The position numbers were made by a program, and so were the translations under genes. Positions 8,337 through 18,274 of a DNA stretch of 64,000 nt are shown in pieces (the first letter of the stretch is position 1; each line of letters begins with the position of its first letter). Below the pieces are notes generated by a model that saw nothing but the letters and a program-made list of their open reading frames with translations, was not told where the DNA came from and searched no databases. This stretch comes from Chimonanthus salicifolius (Eukaryota > Streptophyta > Magnoliopsida > Laurales > Calycanthaceae). The stretch spans positions 58,765,080-58,829,079 of the forward strand of contig CM023538.1 of assembly GCA_013350335.1 (NCBI GenBank), written 5' to 3'.

Positions 8337-10521
8337 TCATCTTCCATACTTGTTTGCAATCTTCATAATCGACAGAGTGAGAAGAAAGGCACCGAAGCTT
8401 ACACTGGACTCAATCGCAATTGCAATTGTGCCGCTTTCTACCGCAATGAGAATGACACCGGTAACATAAGTTAATACCATTGAGACCAGAGCAGTGGTAA
8501 CCAGTATTTTGCAGCTTAGAATGACACTGGGTATTTCAACGAACAGGCACTCGTAGACAAGCAGCAAGGCGGCGAAGAACGCTACCTTGTTGAAGAAGCA
8601 ATATATAATGAGAGGCACTGGTTCCTTATCTCTGAGAATTGGGGTTCCTGCTATGTGTCTTCCTTTATTGATAGGAAATGTGGTATTGGTGGTTGGATCA
8701 TCTTGCCAGAAACCGGCGGGAGGGGTGAGTGGCGCTTGATAGGTTACCGTTAGGATGAGAACAGCAACCAATAACATTATCTCGCGCACCTTTCTGTAAT
8801 TAGGGATGTAAATGGATCATCCTTTACAAGAAAAATCTAATGCATTTGATTTGAAATATATAAGTTTTCGTAATTAAGAAAAAAACCTGATCCATTTGAT
8901 TTCTGACCAACATGATGGATCAAACTTTTTTTAGCCAAGAAGTCTGAATGGGAATGTAGATGTGATAGAAACACAATTGCCATTGAGAAATGATCATAGA
9001 TATGGTTCAGTCCTCAAACCCTCACTAACCAATCCATTTGTGAACTGGTACGTCGTGATCTATCATCTCTCATTCAACAACTAAGCGTTTTTTTTTTCCT
9101 AACATGGGTATCTCGCCCCTATATTGGAGGTGAGACTAATCAGACGAGCATGTGTAATTCTCTCAATCCACACACACTGGATAAGCCTATGAGGAGTAAC
9201 CTCATGGGGAGTGACCTGGAGGGGTTGGACGCGAATTGAACTCAAGACCTCACTTTATGAGTTGAGCTTCTTGACTATCAAGCCAACCCTATTGCTAGAT
9301 GAATTAGACGTGGCAGACTCAAATTCGACCCATTTACATCCTTACCTGTCACTTGTTGGTGCTCTTAAAGGTTGTCGCTGCGGAGGTGCCGCAGTTGCAA
9401 TCTGAGAAACTGGATGTTGGTCAGACAACTCCCATGATCTTTTAGCACCTTTCTGTCGAAGAAATTCTGCAATTTCCATGTCACATAAGCCACTTGGGCT
9501 ATGCGCTAATACATCAAGGGCAGTGAGTCCATTCTTGTTTCTGCCATTTACTTCAACTCCACTGCACTCTACCAAAAATTTTATGATCTGCAAAAGTGAT
9601 TCTCTCATAATTTTCAAGGTAAGCTGATTGATTGGAGCTTTTTTGTAAGGTATAAGAATTTAAAATAATGAGAAACACCTACTAGCATGTAGGGGTGAAA
9701 CTTGAGTTGGGTTTTAACCTGACCCGCATGACCCGACTCAAGAAATCAGTGGGTTTGGTTTATGTATTTGTATATATTGGATCGGGTCGGGTTGGAAAAA
9801 TAAAAACTCGAATAAAATTCGGGTCGGGTTGGGTTGAGAAATTTAAAATCAACTTGACGTAACCCGAGTCGATCCAGTGCACCAAGTTATAAAATAACAC
9901 CCAAGTTGACTCGGGTCAGAAATTCAAACAACCAATAGAAAGAGAGATTCATACTGAAATGTGTCGATTGGCTGTAGAAATGTGGAATACAGTGTTTCCA
10001 TTATCATCTTTCAGCTTCAAAAACTCAGCATCATTTATGAGTCCCACCAACATCTTCAGGGCCTCAATCTGGTCATGCTTCACACATAGATGTAGAACAG
10101 TCTCTCCTCGACTTGTCAAGTCCCTAATCGATTCGGGCTTATTGTGATACAATTCATTTAATAACTCGACTCGCCCTTTGATCGCCGCAATATGGAGAGG
10201 AGACCTTCCCTCTCGATCACGATGGGAGAAGCTATCTGGTACAACATTTAAGAGCTCTTTCACAATATCAATAGACCCAGTTGCCGACGCCAGATGCAGC
10301 AGCGAAAGTCCTTGTGAAGTAAATTCACAAGCAAGAGCACGCCTTTGCCGTATAATTTCTATTGCAAAGTCAACATGGCCACGTAGTATTGCGATCTGCA
10401 ATGGAGTCTCTGAAACAAAGTCTACAGAAACTCTATCAAGAATGAGTTCATCTTCATAGAGCAATTGATTCAATAAAGCTGTATCTCCTCTTACTGATGC
10501 TTGGTAAAGCCTAGCATCCAT
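8337..10521 (-). CDS. Ankyrin repeat + PGG domain membrane protein, array copy 1 (3 exons)
   Basis: Exons 10521-9955, 9587-9346 and 8793-8337, joined, encode 421 aa. The first in-frame ATG is 10521; earlier codons in frame are TTG. Exon 1 (residues 1-189) carries five ankyrin repeats (about 2-30, 37-66, 70-98, 104-132, 138-168) and the start of a sixth (from 174). Donor CA|GTATGA and acceptor TTTTGCAG|AT join the sixth repeat without gap. Exon 2 completes it and a seventh (NKNGLTALDVL), then a Pro-rich linker. Donor ACAG|GTAAGG and acceptor TTACAG|AAAGG lead into the PGG domain: PPAG instead of PPGG, HIAGTP, and four hydrophobic segments. Relatives (ACD6, ITN1, BDA1 types) act at membranes in defence or stress signalling; the role here is inferred. 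Compared with the copy at 62254, 21 nt just before the first membrane segment are deleted and the C-terminus ends 7 residues earlier. Confidence 0.88.
8794..9345 (-). other. Intron 2 of ankyrin-PGG copy 1, carrying a SINE
   Basis: 552 bp with donor GTAAGG and acceptor CTAATTACAG on the minus strand. A tRNA-derived SINE lies inside in the same orientation as the gene. The fourth copy (62738-63096) has a shorter intron without this SINE. Confidence 0.75.
9088..9300 (-). mobile_element. tRNA-derived SINE in intron 2, array copy 1
   Basis: On the minus strand an A-box-like GGTTGGCTTGATAGTCAAG and a B-box-like CTTGAGTTCAATTC are followed by a body ending in an A-tail (T-run on + at 9088-9097). 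The array copies are 19026-19237 and 26129-26349. Tail length differs: 10, 9 and 18 bases. Absent from the fourth gene copy, so inserted after that divergence but before the array formed. Confidence 0.7.
9588..9954 (-). other. Intron 1 of ankyrin-PGG copy 1, with a GGGTCGGGTTGG-rich repeat
   Basis: 367 bp, flanked by GTATGA and TTTTGCAG. About 9690-9920 holds repeated GACCCGAC/GGGTCGGGTTGG motifs starting TAGGGGTGAAAC, the look of a hAT-type MITE, though its inverted ends were not resolved. The same repeat, diverged, is in intron 1 of the fourth copy (about 63440-63640), so it is older than the array. A much longer relative lies at 36496-37345. Confidence 0.5.
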
Positions 10522-10582
10522 AGTCAACAAAGAAAGCAATTGAGGACGATTTGAATTGCAAAAAATTGAGAATGGGTTTCTA

Positions 10583-10590
10583 CCTTTATA
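10583..10590 (-). promoter_or_regulatory. TATA box of ankyrin-PGG copy 1
   Basis: TATAAAGG on the minus strand ends 62 bp before the ATG at 10521, predicting a 5' UTR of about 30-35 nt. It is conserved at 20520-20527 and 27632-27639 in the other array units. Confidence 0.55.
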
Positions 10591-10594
10591 GCCT

Positions 10595-12280
10595 TATTCA
10601 CAGAATTTGTGTGGATCGATGAAGGGCATTATGGTACAAGCATTTTCGTCAATGAACCAATCCAAAATACAAGGAAAAAAACGTCAATGATTTTCTATGT
10701 TGTGGTGATGATGACAACGTTTGCTTAATGTATATGAAAATCCGACTTGTATTATTTTATTCTGAAGAGGGCATCACACCGTTGATTTAAGAAAAAAAAT
10801 GAGATAGTTGTTTTTTTATCGAGGCAAGTGGAGAAGTGAACTAGCCAATTTGGGCACCAAATTGGTGAGCTTAATGTATGTGGATCCCACTGACATGGAC
10901 CCGACTAGCAAGAGCAATAGTCGACTCGGACGTGCAAACCAACTAAATTCAGATTTATTTTTTTAAAAGAAAACCGAGAGAAACGTTTAGTAGCCTCAAT
11001 TTTTTTTTTTAATTTTGTTAACTTGACTCGATCATTAAGTCGACTGAAAAATCTTATATAAGGAGTTGGGAGCTCAGCGGGAAGAGAGAGAAATCAAAGA
11101 GAAAAAAAATGAGAGAAATCTAAGTAGTTTGAACTGCTTTCAGCAGAGTCCGAGTCGGGCTGTTTCGAGTCCGAGTTGGAACAATTCGAGTTTGGGCCAT
11201 GATATTTCGAGTACGAGTCAAGACGATCTGAGTCCAAGTTGGAGCACTCGAGTCTGAGCCGGGACGATTTGAGTCTGAATCGGGACATGGAGACTAAGAG
11301 TGGGCGTCGTGTTATCTCTTGTATTTTAAGTTGTTACTGATCGAGACTAGTATATTTTAGTTTTGAGGTGTGTGAACGGAGCACATCCGGCCTACGCCGA
11401 GTACGAATCTATATTGCATAGTTATTTGTTAGATAGTTTAATTGAATTGCTATTTCGGATTATATCATTTAACCACGTCAAACAAAAGTTCATTTGGTTC
11501 TAAATCACCTAGTACATCCAATTCCAACTCGAGCGGCATTGTATTCTCAATTAGGTCGTTGCAGTAGGCCCCTCATTTTCCGATGATAGGGCTCTCTTCT
11601 TCTGAATCCACACCATTCTATGAAATAATTTAAATAATTTCTACATCACTTCATAGCCGACCTACAAATAATTTCTTTATTTTTATCATATTTAAAGGTA
11701 TTACCAGTTATTGATATTTTCATTTTCTATTTCTGATTCAAAGATGATAAAACTTGAGACTAGGCATCACAATCAAATTCAAAAGTAGATCAGGCCAGAC
11801 CAAGTCAATGAGACCATAGCAGGATTAATAGAATTTAATACTAGCTATGTCAAACTTGAGTTTTAAAATTAAGTTCAAATTAGTCCAAGCCTGAACCTTC
11901 CTTGAAGCAGCCCTGACAAGGATTTAAAAAAATAATGTTATATTCTTCAAGTTTGATGGATTGTTTTGGATCTTACATTCCAACATGGGAATCGGCCTAT
12001 CTACACTCTGCACTACTGAGACTGCCCTCCTTTTATCTTACATTTGCCCTTCCACAAAAAATAATAAAAATATAATAAATAGAAATATTAATAAAGAATT
12101 TATCGGTATTTTACCGGGAATTTATCGGGATATTATCACAATATTACCATATAGCACGATTTTATGGAGAATTTACCGCCGATAAATCTCGAGATATTAA
12201 CGGCGATTGATATTTTGCATATAAAAACGTGGTAAATGTGAAAATATTGGAGATATTTATTACATTGCTCGTATATAGAG
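10595..12280. other. Upstream region of ankyrin-PGG copy 1; repeat-like, no gene
   Basis: No convincing gene. At 11054-11064 a TATA-like CTTATATAAGG (+) is followed by a purine-rich stretch and then degenerate repeats of GAGTCCGAGT/GAGTCTGAG type (about 11148-11290), which give mirror open frames on both strands. This could be an LTR of an unrecognised element. About 12095-12230 has repeated ATTTATCGG/TTTACCG motifs suggesting a MITE. All is repeated in units 2 and 3. Confidence 0.35.
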
Positions 12281-13050
12281 TCGAAGAGCCCTTATAAGAT
12301 GATTCTATCTCAAAAGCTCTAACAAGACTTCCTCCACAAAGATTTGACGATGAGACTTTTCTTTAAATGGATGTTGACTCTCACATAGTTGACCATATGT
12401 GAAGCTTCACTCCTATCTAATCATCTTATTTCTTAATTTTAAATTTTGAAAAATCAATTACTTATCTTTACAGAAGTTTAAAAAGGCCAATATTACTTGG
12501 CCTTAATGATCAATAGGTGATGAAACTTCATATATTTCATATCGATGTAATCAACTATACAAATTCTTGACACTAAGTTATTTTTTAATGTCAAAATTTT
12601 AACCTAATTTCGATGGGATAGGAAAGAAAATATGATTAATTCAATATTTTTTTTTATAACCACAAGCTATTATAAAATTATAAGATTCCAAAGTGTAACG
12701 GGGCAACCGCGGATCTTATTGTAGTTCTAAATTCCTCTACCAATGTTTTATTACAGTTTTGAAAATGACAAGATATCAAATCACTTTTATCTTGAAGAGC
12801 AAGGCATTATACAAGCCCAATACTCCCAATAACTTCTATTATATTTATTTTCACAGAACTTGTTTGGAAAGTTCCATGACATATAATGGCATTTTCATAA
12901 TATAATAGTCAATTCTCTAATATTAGAATATTATATGAGAGAAGAAGAAAGTCTTAAAAAATTCAGAGTGAAGAATAAATATACAATAGTTTGTGGAATA
13001 ATTGAGAATATAGCTTGTGATATGACAAAGTTAAAAAAAAAATATATATA
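12281..13050 (+). repeat. 770-bp subunit, first copy within array unit 1
   Basis: Begins TCGAAGAGCCCTTA and is repeated at 13051 (same start). The second copy is interrupted by the LINE and resumes at 15412. Units 2 and 3 have only one copy. A diverged relative of the first 300 bp is at about 32150-32720 and 40040-40380 in duplicons B and B'. Confidence 0.75.
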
Positions 13051-13358
13051 TTCGAAGAGCCCTTAGAAGATGATTCTATGCCAAAAGCTCTAACAAGACT
13101 TCCTCCACTAAGATTTGACAATGAGACTTTTCTTTAAATGAATGTTGACTCTCACATAGTTGACCATATGTGAAGCTTCACTCCCATCTAATCATCTTAT
13201 TTCTTAATTTTAAATTATGAAAAATCAATTACTTATATTTACCGAAGTTTAAAAAGGCCAATATTACTTGGCCTTAATGATCAATAGGTGGTGAAACTTC
13301 ACATATTTCATATCGATGTAATCAGCTATACAAATTCTTGACACTAAGTTATTTTTTA

Positions 13359-15411
13359 GTGTGAAGCTAAGCTGCCTATTACCTATCTTGGATTGCCTCT
13401 TTTTTCTGGAAGAATTCGCAGAGCAGACTGTGATGGCCTCATTTCTAAAATTCGGAGGAAAGTTTGTAGCTGGGCCAGTTCATCTCTATCTTTTGTTGGT
13501 AGGACTGAGCTTCTTAGATCCACTATCAACAGCTCTCATATTTATTGGGCGAATGCATTCCTTCTACCCAAATCTTGTATTAATATGATGGAGAAGATAA
13601 TGAGGAATTTCCTATGGGGCTCAGATAGTTCGAAGAAGCTACACACTATTGCTTGGTCGAAAATATGTCTCCCCAAGACTAAAGGTGGTCTAGGTTTGCG
13701 TAGCATTCTTCCTATCAATGAAGCATGTCTGATGAGGCAATTTTGGAACCTTGTGCTTTGCAAAGACAACCTTTGGACTTGCTGGATCAAGCAGAAATAT
13801 TTGAAGAACTCTAGCATTTGGCATGTTAAGCTGCGACATGATTCATCTTGGGCATGGAGGTCTATCTTATCTGTCTGTGATCTTGTAAAAAGGCATGTTG
13901 TTTCAGTGATTGGTAATGGGAAAAGTACTAGTTTTTGGTTCGACCCTTGGATTAGGCCTGGTTTCATCTTGTTTGAACATTTTGGGGGAAGACCTATTCA
14001 CTCGCTTGGGCTTGGAAAAGATGTTTTGGTCAGTGCTTTCATTAACAATGGCCAGTGGGTGTTGCCAGAGGACGTGTCTACCCCTTTCATGACCATCTGG
14101 AATATGATCAATGGTATTTCCCTTCCTGCTCTTCCAATTAATGATGAATTCTATTGGACTGCTAGTATGGTCAGTTCACTACGGCCTCTGCTATCCTTTC
14201 CACCTGTAGTACCTTGGAAGAACCTGGCTGGGTTAAGAACATCTGGTTCTCGGGATGTATCAGTCGTCATTCTACCCTTACCTGGTTCTTCCTCAACTCT
14301 GCTTTGAAGACTAAACTATTGCTATATAATCTTGGCATTATCCATGACCTGACTTGTATTCTTTGTGGCACTGAGGTGGAATCTTATCAGCATTTGGTGC
14401 ACTGCAGTTTCTCCATTGATGTTTGGAACAATCTGATAGGAAGTTTCAACTGAACAACTAGTCGAGCAACATCTTGATTGACTCTTCTATGCTGATTCAT
14501 AACAGTAAAGGCCGCCTTGAATCTTTGGCTGCCCACCTTGCTCTACCTGCAACGATCTGGCACCTTTGGCATGAGAGAAATGACAGAATTTTCAAAAACT
14601 CTTTCAGCAATATTGATCGACTTTGTTACAATATTCGTATGGATATTCGTAATCGTCTCATCTTTCTCCTCTCCAACTCTGATGTTAAGGGGATAAGTGA
14701 CGGCTTCGCAGCTTCTTGGAACCTGCCCCCTGCATCTGTTTCTCCACAGATACCGCTGGATAGGAATGCCCCCCTTATCTCTGGCCCTTGCTCTCTAATC
14801 ATTTCTCAGTTTTCTTCTGGTGGGAGAAACTTCCTTGGTGCCATGTACTCCGGTGACGGCATCACTGGCTTCTATTTTACCCCTCTCATTTCCATGGACT
14901 CCACCATTCCAATGCTGAATTTTGTACAAAAAATTCTATTAGCTATGCTCAGATTGGACATCCCCCTCCATTGCATTATGTTACCCAATGAGATTGCAAA
15001 GCTCATTAAACACTCTCATGTCTCCCAGTGGCACTATTTCAATCATATTAGAGCTATTAACTCCCTCCTTGGCAAGTTCTGCTCTGGTATTGTTCAAATT
15101 GATTGCTGCAAAAATGACTATGCTCGGGTGCTCTCTACTTTTTCGATGACTGGCAACAACGGCATATTCTATTCTATGGATATAGCATCGACTAACAGCT
15201 GATCATTGGTTTGCTGGCCTCTTTTATTCTGGCTTACTTTCTTTGTACAGATTGTTGTACATTGTTTTGTTGGTTTTGATGGGTGTTGGCTTTTTTGCCA
15301 TGTATCTCCTTTCTTTCTCCTTGCCCGGCCCGGGCTGTGGGCAAAACTTTTGTATCTTGGGCTCCTTTTTTGTTTGAATTACTAACCATATCATTCAAAA
15401 AAAAAAAAAAA
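13359..15411 (+). mobile_element. 5'-truncated L1-type LINE with intact target-site duplication
   Basis: Insertion of about 2.05 kb ending in a poly-A run (15398-15411). It is flanked by the 9-bp direct repeat TATTTTTTA (13350-13358 and 15412-15420); the empty site is seen at 12570-12580 and in units 2 and 3. The first decoded residues (KLPITYLGLPLF) are the conserved plant LINE motif near the end of the reverse transcriptase, so only the C-terminal part was copied. Confidence 0.88.
13368..15202 (+). pseudogene. LINE ORF2 C-terminal part (end of reverse transcriptase and zinc-binding region), broken
   Basis: Read in three successive frames. 13368-14307 has YLGLPL, then WGSDSSKKLHTIAWSKIC and KGGLGLR, typical of the thumb region after the reverse transcriptase. 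14214-14453 has the zinc-binding region (LTCILCGTEVESYQHLVHC, with Cys-x2-Cys and His-x4-Cys). 14474-15202 has IWHLWHERNDRIFKN and a C-terminal tail. At least two frameshifts or stops separate them, and the 5' part is missing, so it cannot work on its own. Confidence 0.8.
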
Positions 15412-15760
15412 TATTTTTTAATGTCAAAATTTTAACCTAATTTCGATGGGATAGGAAAGAAAATATGATTAATTCAATATTTTTTTTTATAACCACAAGC
15501 TATTATAAAATTATAAGATTCCAAAGTGTAACGGGGCAACCACGGATCTTATTGTAGTTCTAAATTCCTCTACCAATGTTTTATTACAGTTTTGAAAATG
15601 ACAAGATATCAAATCACTTTTATCTTGAAGAGCAAGGCATTATACAAGCCCAATACTCCCAATAACTTCTATTATATTTATTTTCACAGAACTTGTTTGG
15701 AAAGTTCCATGACATATAATGGCATTTTCATAATATAATAGTCAATTCTCTAATATTAGA

Positions 15761-15818
15761 TCCTAAGGAAAATAAGTTTCTCTGAACTAGCCTTTGCTCG
15801 ATAAAATTAAATAAAGTA
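15761..15818. other. 58-bp filler at the unit 1 / unit 2 junction
   Basis: TCCTAAGGAAAATAAG to ATAAAGTA is absent from the interior of the units and identical to the filler at the unit 2 / unit 3 junction. It resembles, but is not identical to, 172-229 and 48584-48642. It looks like a short patch copied from a dispersed repeat at the duplication breakpoint. Confidence 0.8.
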
Positions 15819-16744
15819 ACCATAGGTTGATTTTTCTTTTTCTTCTTATGGCCAAATTCATGCTAGAAAGGAAATGAAGTAGAAATTTCCTCTTCCTACA
15901 CGGAGAAGTTATTATTATTTTTCTGGCTATATCATATTGACTACTTAGAGGCAAATGTGGGAGAAAAGTCTTTAAGTTTTGCATACAATATAGATAATTT
16001 TTTTTAATGATTTTGTAAATTTGATGAAAGTATTGGTAATTTATGTTTCTCTCATTTTATTACCTAGGTTATCCTTATTTCACTCGTACGCTATCTAACA
16101 CAATTATTAGGACTGGACATCTATCCCAAAAGACTAGCCGGTTAAGTGGAGCATGTCCTTTAGAAATTCATAGATTTCGCTATATACTTTTAATATAGGA
16201 CTCGTTCACAGCTCCAACAATATCTCTCTTGAACGATGCCAGCCATTCCGTCCCCCTGAGAGATCTCCTGAGTCCACATAAGGCATCCTGAGACCTAACT
16301 TTCATACTGGAGATTTATAAAGTACTTCGGTCACTCTATCTAACATATTAATCTTTTGAGATGGATACCTGCTTCTAACAACCATCACAATTAGAAACCT
16401 CAAATTTTCATGGGAATTTCCTATTAATTTCCACCGGTGGAACTTATTAGACATTCGGACCACTGACGAATTCGTCTGAAAAAAAAAAAAATATGTGAAC
16501 TTTCTCTGCTTCTCCCATCTCTTATTTATTTAGTTATTTAATCAACTCTGAGTTGTATTTAAGGATGCCCTTGCATTGCAATAATACACACAGCTTGGAC
16601 AAAAAGCATAAATCATTATCAGTTTATCACCAGAATGCTTGATTGACTGTTCTTGAGGCAACCATTGGCTCTCATATTTTGGCAAAAAAAATTCTCCTCA
16701 AAACCCCATTAACTTTTGACACAGTTTAATCAACTGTTGAAGAG

Positions 16745-16984
16745 ATGGAAAGAATTCATGATGAAGACAATGGAGAAATACCCAGTGGAAGAACATCCCC
16801 TTCACGTTATTACTCAATGGAGAGAGAAGATTCTTCGGTATTGGCTAAAGAAATCAAAGAACTGATGGAAAAACAGATGGAGGAGAAGAAGAACGATGAT
16901 TTAAGGAATACAATGGTGGTGGTTGCAGTTTTGATCCTCACAGTCACCTACCAAGCTGCACTTAGCCCTTCCGGCGGCTCTTAG
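16745..16984 (+). pseudogene. Truncated PGG-only gene, array copy 2
   Basis: Protein identical to the 79-aa product at 6807, with the same break at GGCGGCTCTT and the same LTR fragment and hairpin element downstream. The truncation therefore happened once, before the array was made. Its TATTTAAGG box is at about 16556. No function can be assigned; it keeps one membrane segment and the PSGG motif. Confidence 0.8.
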
Positions 16985-17703
16985 CCCCCTACTTAGTTTT
17001 GTATAGGGGTAACTTAGTCTTTTTAATCAATGGCAAAACTATGGATTCTTAGATTCTATCATGGTATTCAGAACTTAAGGTTTTTAGATCGGTTTTTTTC
17101 GTTTTGGATCTCGTGGGTTCCGATTACTGGTAAAATAATTTTAAAGTTTTAAAAGAAATTTTATTATTTAAAAAATTATTTTTTAAACACTGTGTATTTC
17201 CAAAATTTCTCAAATTAAATATCTAGACTAGTTATGATAATCGGATTTTAAGACTTTAAGTTCTTTTGATACTCCCAAATATATTTTTGATACAGCTGAG
17301 GGATGCCTTTATTTATAAAACACTGTATTTTAAGTATTTAGGAGTGTCAAAAGACCTTTAATTTTTAAAGTATTTTTATTAGTCTATCGTAATTAGTCTA
17401 AATATTCAATTTGAGAAATTTTGAAAGTACACAATGCTTAAAAAATAACTTTAAATTTTAAAAGAGATTTTACTGTTTAAAATTTTAAAGGAATTTCAAC
17501 GTAGCATCAACAGGCATTCGTTCGAAGGATCGTTATGATCCTTCGAATGATTCGACTGTGTAGTTGAATCGTCAGAAGGAACCGAAAAATCAACTGAAGA
17601 ATCGTCCGAAGGATAAAATGCGGGAGGACAAAACAGTAATTTTCCTCGAAAATTTGAAATTGGGTGTTTGGTAACAAATTTTTGGGTGTCTAAATGTGCT
17701 GCC
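16982..17703. mobile_element. LTR fragment plus hairpin element, array copy 2
   Basis: Same composite as 7044-7765. The primer-binding-site-like TGGTATTCAGAAC is at about 17062. Differs from copy 1 by a few single bases. Confidence 0.5.
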
Positions 17704-17835
17704 TTGAAGAAATAACATTTTTAAATGTCATACTACTAACCTTTCATTAAAAAAAAACATCTTTGGTTATCACGAGCCTCTGGCATTGCTCCTCTAATTG
17801 AGGGTGCTAAGCCATTTGGGTGAGATTAATTACAA

Positions 17836-18065
17836 GGTCAGCCATCCTAACATAGGCAAAATCTGTTAAGAAACATGGGTTGAGTAAAATTTCTATTTTA
17901 CCCCTATCAGTGTACCACTCATCAAGTATCGGTGTACTGATCACATGCTCTGCATGTATGAATGGTACACCGCTACTTGATGAACGGTACACCGATAAGG
18001 GTAAAATAGGAATTTAATCAATTCCGTGTCTCCTAACAAATTTTGTCCATGTTAAGATAGCATCC
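17836..18065. mobile_element. MULE-type MITE, array copy 2
   Basis: Same element and same TTAATTACAA flanks as 7898-8127, copied with the unit. Confidence 0.7.
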
Positions 18066-18274
18066 TTAATTACAATTTTCTTTATATAAAGATTTGATCG
18101 TATTTCTTGAGATACAGACATAATCTTTGATGAATGAACATACTAAATTCGATAGAAATTCCATAGATCTTACAGATGTGCCCCAAAAAATGGCTAGTAC
18201 AAAAACCCAAAAGAGATGTAAACATGACAGTAACGGCAGATGAAAGGGAAGCATGATTTAGGGTTTACAAAATG

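Larger units (their letters stand above)
5881..15760. repeat. Array unit 1 (truncated PGG + ankyrin-PGG gene), enlarged by a LINE and a sub-duplication
   Basis: First of three near-identical head-to-tail units, starting ACCATAGGTTGA at 5881, 15819 and 22921. Units 2 and 3 are about 7.1 kb. Unit 1 is longer because 12281-13050 is repeated at 13051-15760 and the second sub-copy is split by a LINE (13359-15411). It ends in TAATATTAGA followed by the 58-bp filler. Confidence 0.9.
13051..15760 (+). repeat. 770-bp subunit, second copy in unit 1, split by a LINE and cut at the array junction
   Basis: 13051-13358 matches 12281-12588; 15412-15760 continues the match. It ends at the same TAATATTAGA breakpoint as unit 2, before the filler. 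Confidence 0.75.

Noticed and set aside
10178..10459. 93-aa plus-strand open frame in the ankyrin exon (also at 27227)
   Set aside because: Antisense shadow of exon 1; interrupted in copy 2.
11066..11288. Overlapping Ser-rich open frames on both strands upstream of each ankyrin-PGG gene
   Set aside because: They come from degenerate GAGTCCGAGT-type repeats; mirrored frames on both strands are expected from such sequence.
13542..13967. 141-aa minus-strand open frame in the LINE
   Set aside because: Shadow of the LINE ORF2 frame on the plus strand.
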